NCBI RefSeq assembly: GCF_014222285.1
Contig: NZ_JACKZS010000004.1
Location: 1 to 64,000, forward strand
DNA length: 64,000 bases
Direction: 5' to 3'
From: Nostoc sp. UCD121
GTDB lineage: Bacteria > Cyanobacteriota > Cyanobacteriia > Cyanobacteriales > Nostocaceae
Shown: piece after piece, positions 45,647 to 53,982 of the stretch
How the letters are laid out: every line of letters starts with the position of its first letter
Position numbering within the stretch: position 1 is the first letter of the stretch
The notes under the pieces: model-generated
The model's database searches: none
Told to the model about the DNA's origin: nothing
What the model saw: only the letters and a program-made list of their open reading frames with translations
Made by a program: the position numbers and the translations under genes

Positions 45647-46372
45647 CTAAATATGGATTCCACATTCTGTTTTATCACTTCCCCGCCAACGTCCAGCGCG
45701 TTCGTCTTCGCCTTCACCTACTTTGGTGGTTATGGGTTGGTCGCCGATGCTGGGATAACCTTTGTCATGGAGTGGGTTGTAGATGACTCCATGCTCAGCC
45801 ACGTAAACCCAGCTATCTTGGCGTGTCCAGGTAGCAATGGGATTTACTTTCAGCCGACCTTTACCATCAAATTCAAATATGGGCATATTCGCACGGGTTA
45901 CTGCTTGGTCACGGCGGCGACCAGTAATCCAAGCGACGCTGTTGAGTTCGTCTAGACCCCGTAACAGTGGTTCAATTTTTGTAATGTGGTGGAATTTAGC
46001 AATATCCGTATCCCAGAGTTTGTCGCCGTATTTGGCTTCAAAGGCTTCGCGGGTTTCTACGTCTGGAGTTTTGAAAGTTTGCAAATCCAGATTGTAGATT
46101 TCTTTGGCTTTGGCTACTAATTCTAGGCTTTCAGGGAAATGATGCAAGGTATCGAGAAAGATTACAGGAACGGGATGCTTCAGTTCACTGTAAAGAATAT
46201 GGGTAATTATCATGTCATCCACGTTAAAGGCGCTTGTTTGCACCAATCCCGTTGGGATATTCTCTATAGACCATGCCAGTATCTCTTTGGGAGTGGCAGT
46301 TTCAAATTCCTGATTTAATTTTTCTAAGTCAAAAGCGATCGCTTGGTTTCTAGATGCTGTAGAGACTGTCAT
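45647..46372 (-). CDS. cysH: Phosphoadenylyl-sulfate (PAPS) reductase
   Basis: A 241-residue thioredoxin-dependent reductase that turns PAPS into sulfite in assimilatory sulfate reduction. Motifs are SAFNVDDMIITHIL, VIFLDTLHHFPESL, AWITGRRRDQAVTRA and the C-terminal catalytic ECGIHI. The protein has only this one Cys. It therefore lacks the cysteine pairs of the iron-sulfur APS reductases and should prefer PAPS. ATG start at 46372. Thioredoxin, its electron donor, is encoded at 40503-40826. Confidence 0.94.
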   Translation of the reverse strand: MTVSTASRNQAIAFDLEKLNQEFETATPKEILAWSIENIPTGLVQTSAFNVDDMIITHILYSELKHPVPVIFLDTLHHFPESLELVAKAKEIYNLDLQTFKTPDVETREAFEAKYGDKLWDTDIAKFHHITKIEPLLRGLDELNSVAWITGRRRDQAVTRANMPIFEFDGKGRLKVNPIATWTRQDSWVYVAEHGVIYNPLHDKGYPSIGDQPITTKVGEGEDERAGRWRGSDKTECGIHI

Positions 46373-46673
46373 GATAATCTTCTATTCAAATATTTCTACC
46401 TTGATTACGATTTATTTTACTCCATAAAGGCGCGTATTCCGCTCGGAGTTCAGGTATTTATTCTGTTCGGAAATTACTACATTTTGGAACTGGAGAATAG
46501 GAAGTGGGGAGACTGAAAGACTAACCCCTCATAAGTAAAAACCGATACTTAAGTTGCAAATTAATTTTTTGTTAAGAAAATTTACGGGATTTTAAGTTTT
46601 ACAGCGCTTTTATAGATATTTATACTGATTTTGATATGGTTAAGGAACTATTAAAAAAAGGATTTTTACTTAA

Positions 46674-46778
46674 ATGAACGATTCAAAATTCAGCAATCCA
46701 TTAGGCCAATCTATAATCATGGGCGCTTTAATGATGTTAACCAGTGTTGGAGTTATTACAATAATGAACTTTTTCTAA
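46674..46778 (+). CDS. 34-residue single-helix membrane peptide, unknown function
   Basis: A short ORF, ATG 46674 to TAA 46776-46778. It has a polar N-terminus (MNDSKFSNPLGQS) followed by a hydrophobic helix (IIMGALMMLTSVGVITIMNFF) that would span a membrane. AAGGA lies 11 bases upstream and a convincing terminator begins 38 bp downstream (46816), so a short monocistronic message is likely. Size and build recall small thylakoid or envelope subunits, but I do not recognise the sequence. It lies divergent from cysH. Confidence 0.6.
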   Translation: MNDSKFSNPLGQSIIMGALMMLTSVGVITIMNFF

Positions 46779-46815
46779 GATCGTAATTTCTAATTTTAGC
46801 AATAAGACTTCACAT

Positions 46816-46850
46816 AATCCTGCTCAAAACAGAGTGGGATTTTTATTTTT
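46816..46850 (+). terminator. Intrinsic terminator after the 34-aa peptide gene
   Basis: AATCCTGCTC (46816-46825) pairs with GAGTGGGATT (46832-46841) over ten positions, two of them G/U pairs, with a six-base loop AAAACA. TTTATTTTT follows. Its position fits the end of a very short transcript on the plus strand. Confidence 0.8.
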
Positions 46851-46963
46851 TATCTAGATATATCAGTATATATTAATTTTTCTCTGTGACTTTCGGCTCA
46901 GAAGAATTTTTAAGCCGTGTTTTTACATAGTCTTACATGAGAAAGCTTAAAATTGATATCCGT

Positions 46964-48553
46964 CTAATGACTGATTGATGCTTTCGCTCCGGCACCGCCT
47001 TTACCCAAAAATAGTAATAGAGGTAATGAGCAAAGGAACCCGATCCCTACCACTCGAAAGCAATCTGCGTAAGATAAAACAGCGGCTTGAGTATTTACTG
47101 TTTGACTTAATAAAGCTAGTGCTTGTTGTTGTGCTGTTGCCGCATCCATACCTTGGCTTTGAAGTGCCCCATTGAGTAAATCTAGACGTTGATTGGTTTC
47201 TGGGTCATAAGGGCTAAGTTTTGCTAACAAGATAGCTCGATGAAAAGCGTGTCTTCGGTCAAGCAAAGTGGTAAGTAGGGCAATGCCGATACTGCCACCT
47301 AGTTGTCGAGTCAGGTTGTAGAAACCAGATCCAGCAGAAACATCTTGTTTGGGTAGCGGGCCTAAAACTGCCAAACTCAAAGGCAGAAACATCAACACAG
47401 TAAAAGCCCCACGCCATACCAATGGCCAAAATAAATCATCTGTGCCAGTTTGTGGGGTAATTGCTGCAAGTTGAAACATAACTCCAGATGAGCCGACAGC
47501 GCCCATTGCAATTAAAAATCGGGCATCAATTTTACTGGATAGCTTGCCTAATAGAACCATAACGATCGCAGAGGCTAAAGCACCAGGCGCTAACAATAGT
47601 CCTGTCTGCGTTGCCGTAAAGTGCAGTACACTTTGAGCAAATATCGGCACTGCAAAGAGTGTGCCATAAAGCCCCATACCCACTACTGCTGAGAGAACGC
47701 TTCCCGCAGCTAAAGAACGGTGACGCAAAACTCTCAAATCTACGGCAGGATGCGCTATCTTCAACTCGTACCAAATAAATAGCCCTAATCCGATAATACT
47801 GGCGATCGCTAACGTGGTGATGAAACCGGAGGAAAACCAGTCTTCTTTCTCTCCTTCTTCTAACAAAGTTTGCAGACAGCCGATTGCAATAATCAAAAAC
47901 CCAATGCCGAACCAATCGACAGATTGGCTTTGTGTCTCGCTTTTGTCTTTGTCTTTGGGCAAAAACATGAAGGACATTGCTACTGCAACGATCCCGAAGG
48001 GAATATTAACAAAGAAAATCCACCGCCAGCCCAAACCATCTACCAAGAATCCTCCTAAAGTCGGGCCGATAGCCGGGCCAGCAATTACACCTACTCCAAA
48101 AACTGCCTGTGCCAAACCCTGTTCAGCAGGTGGAAAAGTCTCAAACAAAATCGCTTGTGCTTTAGCTAGCAACCCGCCACCACATAAACCTTGAAGAATT
48201 CGGGAAAGAACCAGCATCGGTAAATTGAATGCTAACCCGCATAAAACCGAGGCAATGGTAAAGCCAATCAACGAAAAGATAAAGTAAGTTTTGCGTCCAA
48301 AGTAATCTCCCAGCCATGCAGATAAGGGAATTAAGACGACATTTGCGATCGCATATCCAGTTACTACCCAACCTACCTCACTGACAGTTGCACCCAAACT
48401 AGCTTGCATATCCGTCAGGGCAACGTTCACAATACTGGTATCAATTACTTCTAAAATTGCACCAAGAGAAGCTGTCAAAGCGATCGCCCACTTCAATGGC
48501 CCGTGGACATAACCAAATTTATCAAAACTAGAACGTTTAATGTTGGCAGCCAT
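46964..48553 (-). CDS. DHA2-family MFS drug:proton exporter (EmrB/QacA type)
   Basis: A 529-residue transporter with 14 predicted membrane helices. The DHA2 signature motif near helix 1 is GAILEVIDTSIVNVALTDMQ. Motif A is LSAWLGDYFGRKTYF, and motif C in helix 5 is GVGVIAGPAIGPTLGGFLVD. Homologues expel hydrophobic toxins, dyes or antibiotics, often with an EmrA-type adaptor, which is not next to it. It is divergent from a TetR regulator, with a perfect palindrome between them, so the substrate probably also induces the gene. Confidence 0.93.
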   Translation of the reverse strand: MAANIKRSSFDKFGYVHGPLKWAIALTASLGAILEVIDTSIVNVALTDMQASLGATVSEVGWVVTGYAIANVVLIPLSAWLGDYFGRKTYFIFSLIGFTIASVLCGLAFNLPMLVLSRILQGLCGGGLLAKAQAILFETFPPAEQGLAQAVFGVGVIAGPAIGPTLGGFLVDGLGWRWIFFVNIPFGIVAVAMSFMFLPKDKDKSETQSQSVDWFGIGFLIIAIGCLQTLLEEGEKEDWFSSGFITTLAIASIIGLGLFIWYELKIAHPAVDLRVLRHRSLAAGSVLSAVVGMGLYGTLFAVPIFAQSVLHFTATQTGLLLAPGALASAIVMVLLGKLSSKIDARFLIAMGAVGSSGVMFQLAAITPQTGTDDLFWPLVWRGAFTVLMFLPLSLAVLGPLPKQDVSAGSGFYNLTRQLGGSIGIALLTTLLDRRHAFHRAILLAKLSPYDPETNQRLDLLNGALQSQGMDAATAQQQALALLSQTVNTQAAVLSYADCFRVVGIGFLCSLPLLLFLGKGGAGAKASISH

Positions 48554-48673
48554 TTTAATTCGTAATTCGTAATTAATATTCGTCAGATCCTATCTGGGTT
48601 TCCTTCTTTGGAATCAAAGCTATGCCTGGATTGGGCTACGCTTACACCAAAGCTAAAGTTAAGTATATTATCT

Positions 48674-48692
48674 ATACGCTACGGTAGCGTAT
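48674..48692. promoter_or_regulatory. Probable TetR operator in the MFS-tetR divergent region
   Basis: ATACGCTAC-G-GTAGCGTAT is a perfect 9-bp inverted repeat around one central base. TATA-rich sequences flank both sides (TATATTATCT and CATATAAAAA), so it overlaps likely promoter elements. It lies about 120 bp from the exporter start and 190 bp from the regulator start. TetR-family dimers typically bind sites of this size and symmetry. Confidence 0.75.
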
Positions 48693-48883
48693 CATATAAA
48701 AACGGTCAAGGAAGACTTCAATGAAAAGCAGCAGAAATACTTATGCTAAAGATGGATAGTCACTTTTGTTGTTTTCGTGTATGAAAACTTGGTAAAAGGG
48801 CTTATTTGTTTCCCTGATGCTTGTTCTGTTACCAAAGCCAGAAGCAGATTGCCAAAAAGATATTGCTTGGGGATGATATTTTT

Positions 48884-49480
48884 ATGAGTAACCAAATCAA
48901 CAGTCCTTCTGGACGACCACGTAGCATTCACGCCGACCAAGCGATTCTGCAAGCGACCTTAGACTTACTTGCAGAGGTAGGATATCAAAGCATGAGTATA
49001 GAAGCGATCGCTTCTCGTGCTGGAGTTGGTAAAACGACCATCTATCGGCGTTACACTTCCAAAGAAGAACTAGTTGCAGACGCGATAGAAAGTTTGAGAG
49101 ATGATTTAGCGATCCCCGATACCAGCAGCTTTTGGGGAGACATGGATATTTTGATCGAGAATGCCGCCAAAAAGATAGATAGTCCCCTTGGTCGTCAGAC
49201 ACTCGCTTTGATAATTAGTACAGCATCTAGCAATCCTCAGTTTGCCGAGGTTTACTGGACAAAATATACAAAACTCCGACGTGAAGCATTCTCTAAAGTA
49301 CTTGAGCGTGCCCAGTCTAGAGGTGAAATACACAAGGATGCAGACGTAGACCTAATTATCGACCTGGTGAGCGGATCATTATATTATGCACTGATCTTTA
49401 AACCCACTACCGAACCAGTAGAAGCATATATGCGCCGCACAATGAATCTTCTCCTCAAAGGGATTGGGTATGGGGCATAG
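48884..49480 (+). CDS. TetR/AcrR-family transcriptional repressor
   Basis: A 198-residue regulator. The N-terminal helix-turn-helix is AILQATLDLLAEVGYQSMSI, then IASRAGVGKTTIYRRYTSKE (residues about 18-63). The C-terminal ligand-binding domain carries the DUF/TetR_C-type stretch VYWTKYTKLRREAFSKVLER. The frame is open from a TTG at 48821; the ATG at 48884 has GGGGAT ten bases upstream and starts MSNQINSPSGRPRS. It most likely represses the divergent exporter and itself through the palindrome at 48674-48692. Confidence 0.93.
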   Translation: MSNQINSPSGRPRSIHADQAILQATLDLLAEVGYQSMSIEAIASRAGVGKTTIYRRYTSKEELVADAIESLRDDLAIPDTSSFWGDMDILIENAAKKIDSPLGRQTLALIISTASSNPQFAEVYWTKYTKLRREAFSKVLERAQSRGEIHKDADVDLIIDLVSGSLYYALIFKPTTEPVEAYMRRTMNLLLKGIGYGA

Positions 49481-49582
49481 GGCATAGGGCATGGGGAAAA
49501 ATCTGAAATAAGGCTTTTTTAGATCAGAACTTTAAAAGGACAACGAGAATAACCGATGCCCAATTCCCAATTCCCAATTCCC
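49474..49582. repeat. Heptanucleotide tandem repeats after tetR
   Basis: GGGCATA occurs in tandem from about 49474 to 49494 and runs into the tetR stop codon. CAATTCC words occur in tandem near 49560-49580. These are STRRs of the kind seen at 17893, 62497 and at the window start. The remaining sequence to 49668 shows nothing else. Confidence 0.8.
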
Positions 49583-49668
49583 CACCTTATAACTTGTTAG
49601 CAAAATAACTTTTCACGAACGGTTGTAAATGAGATGATGGATTAATTAGAGAAAAAGGTGAACAATTG

Positions 49669-50022
49669 TTATTTTTCTCCTTCCGCTTCTGGTTGCAGAA
49701 TAGCATTACAGTACTGAATGAGGGTTGTCAAACGATCGCTAATCGTCTGAAGTCTCGTCTGTGCAGTAGATGCTTGCCGCGCTCCTTGCAAAAACATCAC
49801 ATCTATTGCCAACAAACGCAATTGCTTGCTCATTTCCGTTTGATAAGACTGTACTCGCCAGTTTTCATCAGCCAAAGGCACAATCTGCTGTCCGAAAAAT
49901 TGCTGCAACGAGGCTACACGCACTCGCAGTTCAGGCGCAGCAATTTGGGTCGTTGTGGCATCGGAGCGTAATTGCTCAAGCAAGGTTACGAGTGCCAAAT
50001 ATTTCTCAGGGTTTAAAGACAT
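49669..50022 (-). CDS. patD: Probable heterocyst frequency control protein PatD
   Basis: A 117-residue all-helical protein (SLNPEKYLALVTLLEQLRSD at the start, YQTEMSKQLRLLAIDVMFLQ in the middle, ISDRLTTLIQYCNAILQP near the end). I match it from memory to PatD of Anabaena, which influences heterocyst frequency and FtsZ assembly. The match rests on recall of size and pattern, so it is tentative. ATG at 50022. It lies divergent from relA/spoT, sharing a 218-bp region with a strong palindrome. Confidence 0.5.
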   Translation of the reverse strand: MSLNPEKYLALVTLLEQLRSDATTTQIAAPELRVRVASLQQFFGQQIVPLADENWRVQSYQTEMSKQLRLLAIDVMFLQGARQASTAQTRLQTISDRLTTLIQYCNAILQPEAEGEK

Positions 50023-50100
50023 CCAGTGCTAGTTAAGATAGTATTAGTGTCAAGTAATTTTTCTTTTACAATAAACTTTCTTAAAGGCTTATTAGCACTA

Positions 50101-50128
50101 AAAGCCTCAAATCCTGATTTGAGGCTTT
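50101..50128. terminator. Perfect palindrome between patD and relA
   Basis: AAAGCCTCAAATC (50101-50113) and GATTTGAGGCTTT (50116-50128) form a 13-bp perfect stem around CT. GTTTG follows on the plus strand. It has terminator form, but both flanking genes start, rather than end, around it. It could end a short unannotated plus-strand RNA, or be a binding site. Confidence 0.6.
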
Positions 50129-50240
50129 GTTTGCCATCAATGGATTTTCCAGTTTAATGGGCGACAGCATTTTCTTAGGGTGATGCTGCCACTTTTATTT
50201 ATCATTCACTTATCTACCGATCCTATCCAAACCCACTTGT

Positions 50241-52514
50241 ATGAGCAGTCTAGCTATAAATTCATCAGTTGATCTAGCCATTCCAGAATGGTTAAAAAAA
50301 TGTTTGAAGGAGTCATCGACAAGTAACGGCGAAGTGGAAGATGACCGAAGGCATAGTGATGCAGTTTTAATTGGTCGTGCATTTGAATATGCTTACCAAC
50401 TCCATCAAGGTCAATACCGCAAATCGGGGGAAGCATACATTGCTCATCCCATTGCTGTAGCCGACTTGCTGCATGACTTGGGAGGTAGTGCTGCTATGAT
50501 AGCAGCTGGATTTCTCCATGATGTAGTTGAAGATACAGAAGTTACAAGTCAAGAAATTGAAGAACGCTTTGGCGCAGAAGTGCGGCAATTGGTTGAAGGT
50601 GTAACAAAGCTTTCTAAAATCAATTTCACCAGCAAAACCGAAAGCCAAGCCGAAAACTTCCGGCGGATGTTTTTGGCAATGGCGCAAGATATCCGGGTCA
50701 TTGTGGTGAAATTGGCAGATCGTTTGCATAATATGCGAACTTTACAATATATGTCAGAGGCCAGCCGCCGCCGTAGTGCCCAAGAAACGCGAGATATATT
50801 CGCGCCTTTAGCCAATCGCTTGGGGATTTGGCGAATTAAATGGGAACTGGAAGATTTGGCTTTTAAATATTTGGAACCAGAAGCTTTTCGCCAAATGCAA
50901 GAGCTTGTTTCTGAAAAACGGACGGCGCGAGAAGAGAAACTGGCTAGAGCTACGAACATGTTGCAAGAGCGTTTGCAGCAAGCCGGAATCCGCTTTCAGG
51001 ATATTAGCGGTCGTCCCAAGCACCTTTATAGCATTTACCAAAAAATGCACCGTCAGCAAAAGGAATTTCATGAAATTTACGATTTGGCAGCGCTGCGGAT
51101 TATTGTTCAAAGCAATGAGGAATGCTATCGGGCGTTGGCGGTGGTTCATGATGCTTTTCGCCCAATTCCTGGGAGATTTAAAGATTACATTGGGCTGCCA
51201 AAGCCTAACCGTTACCAGTCGTTGCATACCGGGGTGATTGGACTAACTGGTCGCCCTTTAGAGGTGCAAATTCGGACAATCGAAATGCATCATATCGCCG
51301 AGTATGGGATTGCCGCCCATTGGAAATACAAAGAAACTGGAGGTTCTAGTATTAGCCATTTGACAGGGACAGATGACAAGTTTACTTGGCTGCGACAACT
51401 GCTTGAGTGGCAAACTGATCTCAAGGATGCACAAGAATATCTTGATAGTGTCAAGGATAATCTATTTGAAGATGATGTCTATGTCTTCACCCCTAAGGGG
51501 GATGTTGTTCCTTTAAGCCCCGGTTCTACCACTGTAGATTTTGCTTATCGCATTCATACCGAAGTTGGAAACCACTGTTCAGGGGCGCGGGTGAATGGGC
51601 GAATGGTGTCTTTATCAACGCGGCTACACAATGGCGATATTGTAGAAGTTCTCACCCAAAAGAACTGTCATCCGAGCTTGGATTGGTTGAACTTTGTTAG
51701 AAGTTCGGCAGCGAAATATCGAATAAAACAATGGTACAAGCGATCGCGCCGCGAAGAAAATGTTGCCCGTGGACGGGAATTGTTAGAAAAGGAACTAGGT
51801 AAAACTGGTTTTGATAGTTTGCTAAAGTCCGATGCAATGCAGATTGTCGCCGAAAAGTGTAACTACCACAGTGTGGACGATTTACTTGCCGGTTTGGGTT
51901 ATGGTGAAGTGACGTTGAACTTGGTGCTAAATCGTTGGCGAGAAGTGGCGAAGGGACAACAACCAGTGTCTACAGTGCCGCCATTTATCCCCAAAGAACC
52001 ACCTACTACATCAAAAGCTTTGCGAGATGCGCCTCCAACTACTTCCCGCGCCAGTGATTCGCCTATTGTTGGGGTAGAGGGGTTGGTATATCATTTAGCT
52101 GGATGTTGTACCCCGATTCCTGGCGAACCGATTATTGGTGTGGTGACGCGAGGTAGGGGGATTTCAATTCATCGCCAAGGCTGCAATAATCTGGAGACTG
52201 TGGAATATGAGCGCTTAGTACCAGTTAGGTGGAACCCAAGCGCCGAAAATAGTGGTCGTCCACACACGTACCCAGTAGATGTTCAAATTGAAGCCCTTGA
52301 CCGTGTAGGGGTGCTAAAAGATATTTTGTCACGGTTGAGCGACCAAGGAATCAATGTCCGCCATGCTCAGGTGAAAACCTCTGTTGGTCAACCTGCATTG
52401 ATGGACTTAGGAATAGATATACGCGATCGCTCTCAATTAGAGCAAGTGTTCGTCCAAATTAAGAAAATGAGCGACATTTTGAATATCCGCCGCGTTGGTC
52501 AAATTGACGAGTAA
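50241..52514 (+). CDS. relA/spoT: Bifunctional (p)ppGpp synthetase/hydrolase (RelA/SpoT)
   Basis: A 757-residue long RSH enzyme of the stringent response. The HD hydrolase domain has HP and GFLHDVVEDTE (HD at residues 93-94) and an intact KLADRLHNMRTLQ. The synthetase domain covers about residues 230-345 with GRFKDYIGLPKPNRYQSLHT. TGS (VYVFTPKGDVVPLSPGSTTV) starts near 413. A helical region, zinc-finger-like HLAGCCTPIPGEPI, and a C-terminal ACT domain (VLKDILSRLSDQGINVRHAQ) complete it. Both catalytic domains look intact, so it should make and degrade (p)ppGpp. Confidence 0.96.
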   Translation: MSSLAINSSVDLAIPEWLKKCLKESSTSNGEVEDDRRHSDAVLIGRAFEYAYQLHQGQYRKSGEAYIAHPIAVADLLHDLGGSAAMIAAGFLHDVVEDTEVTSQEIEERFGAEVRQLVEGVTKLSKINFTSKTESQAENFRRMFLAMAQDIRVIVVKLADRLHNMRTLQYMSEASRRRSAQETRDIFAPLANRLGIWRIKWELEDLAFKYLEPEAFRQMQELVSEKRTAREEKLARATNMLQERLQQAGIRFQDISGRPKHLYSIYQKMHRQQKEFHEIYDLAALRIIVQSNEECYRALAVVHDAFRPIPGRFKDYIGLPKPNRYQSLHTGVIGLTGRPLEVQIRTIEMHHIAEYGIAAHWKYKETGGSSISHLTGTDDKFTWLRQLLEWQTDLKDAQEYLDSVKDNLFEDDVYVFTPKGDVVPLSPGSTTVDFAYRIHTEVGNHCSGARVNGRMVSLSTRLHNGDIVEVLTQKNCHPSLDWLNFVRSSAAKYRIKQWYKRSRREENVARGRELLEKELGKTGFDSLLKSDAMQIVAEKCNYHSVDDLLAGLGYGEVTLNLVLNRWREVAKGQQPVSTVPPFIPKEPPTTSKALRDAPPTTSRASDSPIVGVEGLVYHLAGCCTPIPGEPIIGVVTRGRGISIHRQGCNNLETVEYERLVPVRWNPSAENSGRPHTYPVDVQIEALDRVGVLKDILSRLSDQGINVRHAQVKTSVGQPALMDLGIDIRDRSQLEQVFVQIKKMSDILNIRRVGQIDE

Positions 52515-52612
52515 TAGGGGTATCAGTATCTCCATAACAAAAAACCTTCTCTTGCTTACCTAGCAGCCTGTCTGGGAACTCAATGTGGTGGCTATAAACT
52601 GCGTCTAAAGAG

Positions 52613-52733
52613 ATAAAACCTTCCCTGGCAGGTTCGTCAACTATTGATTTGACCTATCATGAGTGATATTATTCTGGCGATCTAGAAAATATGAATAAAA
52701 TCTTCCCTGCGGGTTCGTCAACGATTTTTTGAG
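52613..52733. repeat. Imperfect direct repeats upstream of the GT23-like gene
   Basis: Two 39-40-bp units, at 52613-52652 and 52695-52733, share ATAAAA, CTTCCCTG, GGTTCGTCAAC and ATT..TTTGA words. They are 82 bp apart and the second ends 27 bp before the start codon. No gene lies in this 245-bp gap. They may be regulatory or a small dispersed repeat. Confidence 0.6.
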
Positions 52734-52759
52734 TTTAAAATTGTTAGGAGCAATCAAAA

Positions 52760-53758
52760 ATGGTTTCAGAGAAGTTTTTATTAGCGAAAGGCAAAGCAGG
52801 GATGGGAAATCGTTTTCTTGCTCTCTTGGACAGTATCTTATATGCTCAACTTACTAATAGAAAGATATTCGTTGATTGGAGCGATGAGGTTTACTCGAAT
52901 AATCGCAGCAATGTTTTTCCTGAGTTTTTTAATCTTCATAATGTGACTCAAGCTTCAGAAATACCTTCTACTGAATCTGTCTATCCAAGTTTCTGGAAGA
53001 ATAGTTTAGATAAATCAGTGAATGAAGTACTGTTATCATACGAATCTCCAAATGATTTGCGATATAACAACCCAAAAATATGGGCAAAATATACCACTAA
53101 TATGTCCCGCATAGATTATAGTGAAGATATTTTGATTAGATGGTCGTATGTAATAGAAACTTATAAGCTAAGACGACATTTTTTAGGAGATTTCGCTTAT
53201 TTACAAAATCTGAGTAATGAAACTATTTTAAAAAAGATAATTAGAGAAAATCTGAGCTTACAACCTAATATTGAAGCAATTATTAAAAAAACTGTAGATA
53301 GTTCTTTTGAAGATATAGTAATCGGGGTTCATGTTAGATATACTGACAGAAAAACTTCCAAAAATCCCTATTTCAAATTTGTTGATAAGATCCTTGAAAA
53401 ACATCCTAAAAGTTTAATATTTTTAGCTACTGATAACCCCGCAGTAGAAGATTCTTTTAGAGAGAAATATACTAATGTTTTAGTGACAGATAAGTGGTAT
53501 CCTGCGTCAGGATCTTCTTTACATCAGAATCCTGAATGTCCAGATAGATTTGAAAATGGTGTTCAAGCTTTAATAGATATCTATTTATTAAGCAAATGTA
53601 ATTATCTAATATACAACAAAGCTTCTACTTTTGGTGTAGTCGCAAAGTTGATTTCTGATATCCCAGAAACTAATACAATCGATACTTCTGAATACACTTT
53701 AAAGGGAAAAGTTAAAAACTTAATTGCTTGGTTCAGAGAAAAAACAGTTCTTTCGTGA
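52760..53758 (+). CDS. NodZ/FUT8-like glycosyltransferase (GT23 type)
   Basis: A 332-residue protein. The N-terminus KGKAGMGNRFLALLDSILYA followed by RKIFVDW fits the GT-B fucosyltransferase fold. IVIGVHVRYTDRKTSKNPYF resembles the GDP-fucose-binding HVRRTD motif of FUT8/NodZ, and LIFLATDNPAVEDSF plus ALIDIYLLSKCNYLIYNKAS match the later motifs. Donor specificity (GDP-fucose) is inferred. Codon and base composition are clearly more AT-rich than relA or the protease gene, suggesting transfer. There is no signal peptide. GGAGCAATCAAAA precedes the ATG. Confidence 0.6.
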   Translation: MVSEKFLLAKGKAGMGNRFLALLDSILYAQLTNRKIFVDWSDEVYSNNRSNVFPEFFNLHNVTQASEIPSTESVYPSFWKNSLDKSVNEVLLSYESPNDLRYNNPKIWAKYTTNMSRIDYSEDILIRWSYVIETYKLRRHFLGDFAYLQNLSNETILKKIIRENLSLQPNIEAIIKKTVDSSFEDIVIGVHVRYTDRKTSKNPYFKFVDKILEKHPKSLIFLATDNPAVEDSFREKYTNVLVTDKWYPASGSSLHQNPECPDRFENGVQALIDIYLLSKCNYLIYNKASTFGVVAKLISDIPETNTIDTSEYTLKGKVKNLIAWFREKTVLS

Positions 53759-53982
53759 CCTTTTTTTAAGTAAGATTTAAAAGTTAAAATTAATAATTTT
53801 TAATTAGTTTTGAGTACAAACCCCACTGAATTGAATTTCTAATTTAAGCAAAATGGCTTGACTATAGTGGTTTTAGATTTAAGTGTAATAGATTCTTAAT
53901 TTTAGATGATGTTACAACTTTAGAAGGTATTCCCAAAATTGCTTGGCAATATTGATTAGTGTATATATTAGTTATAATCCCT

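Noticed and set aside
48841-48883. Extended N-terminus of the TetR regulator from the TTG at 48821
   Set aside because: The added residues do not resemble the family, and the ATG at 48884 has a good ribosome-binding site.
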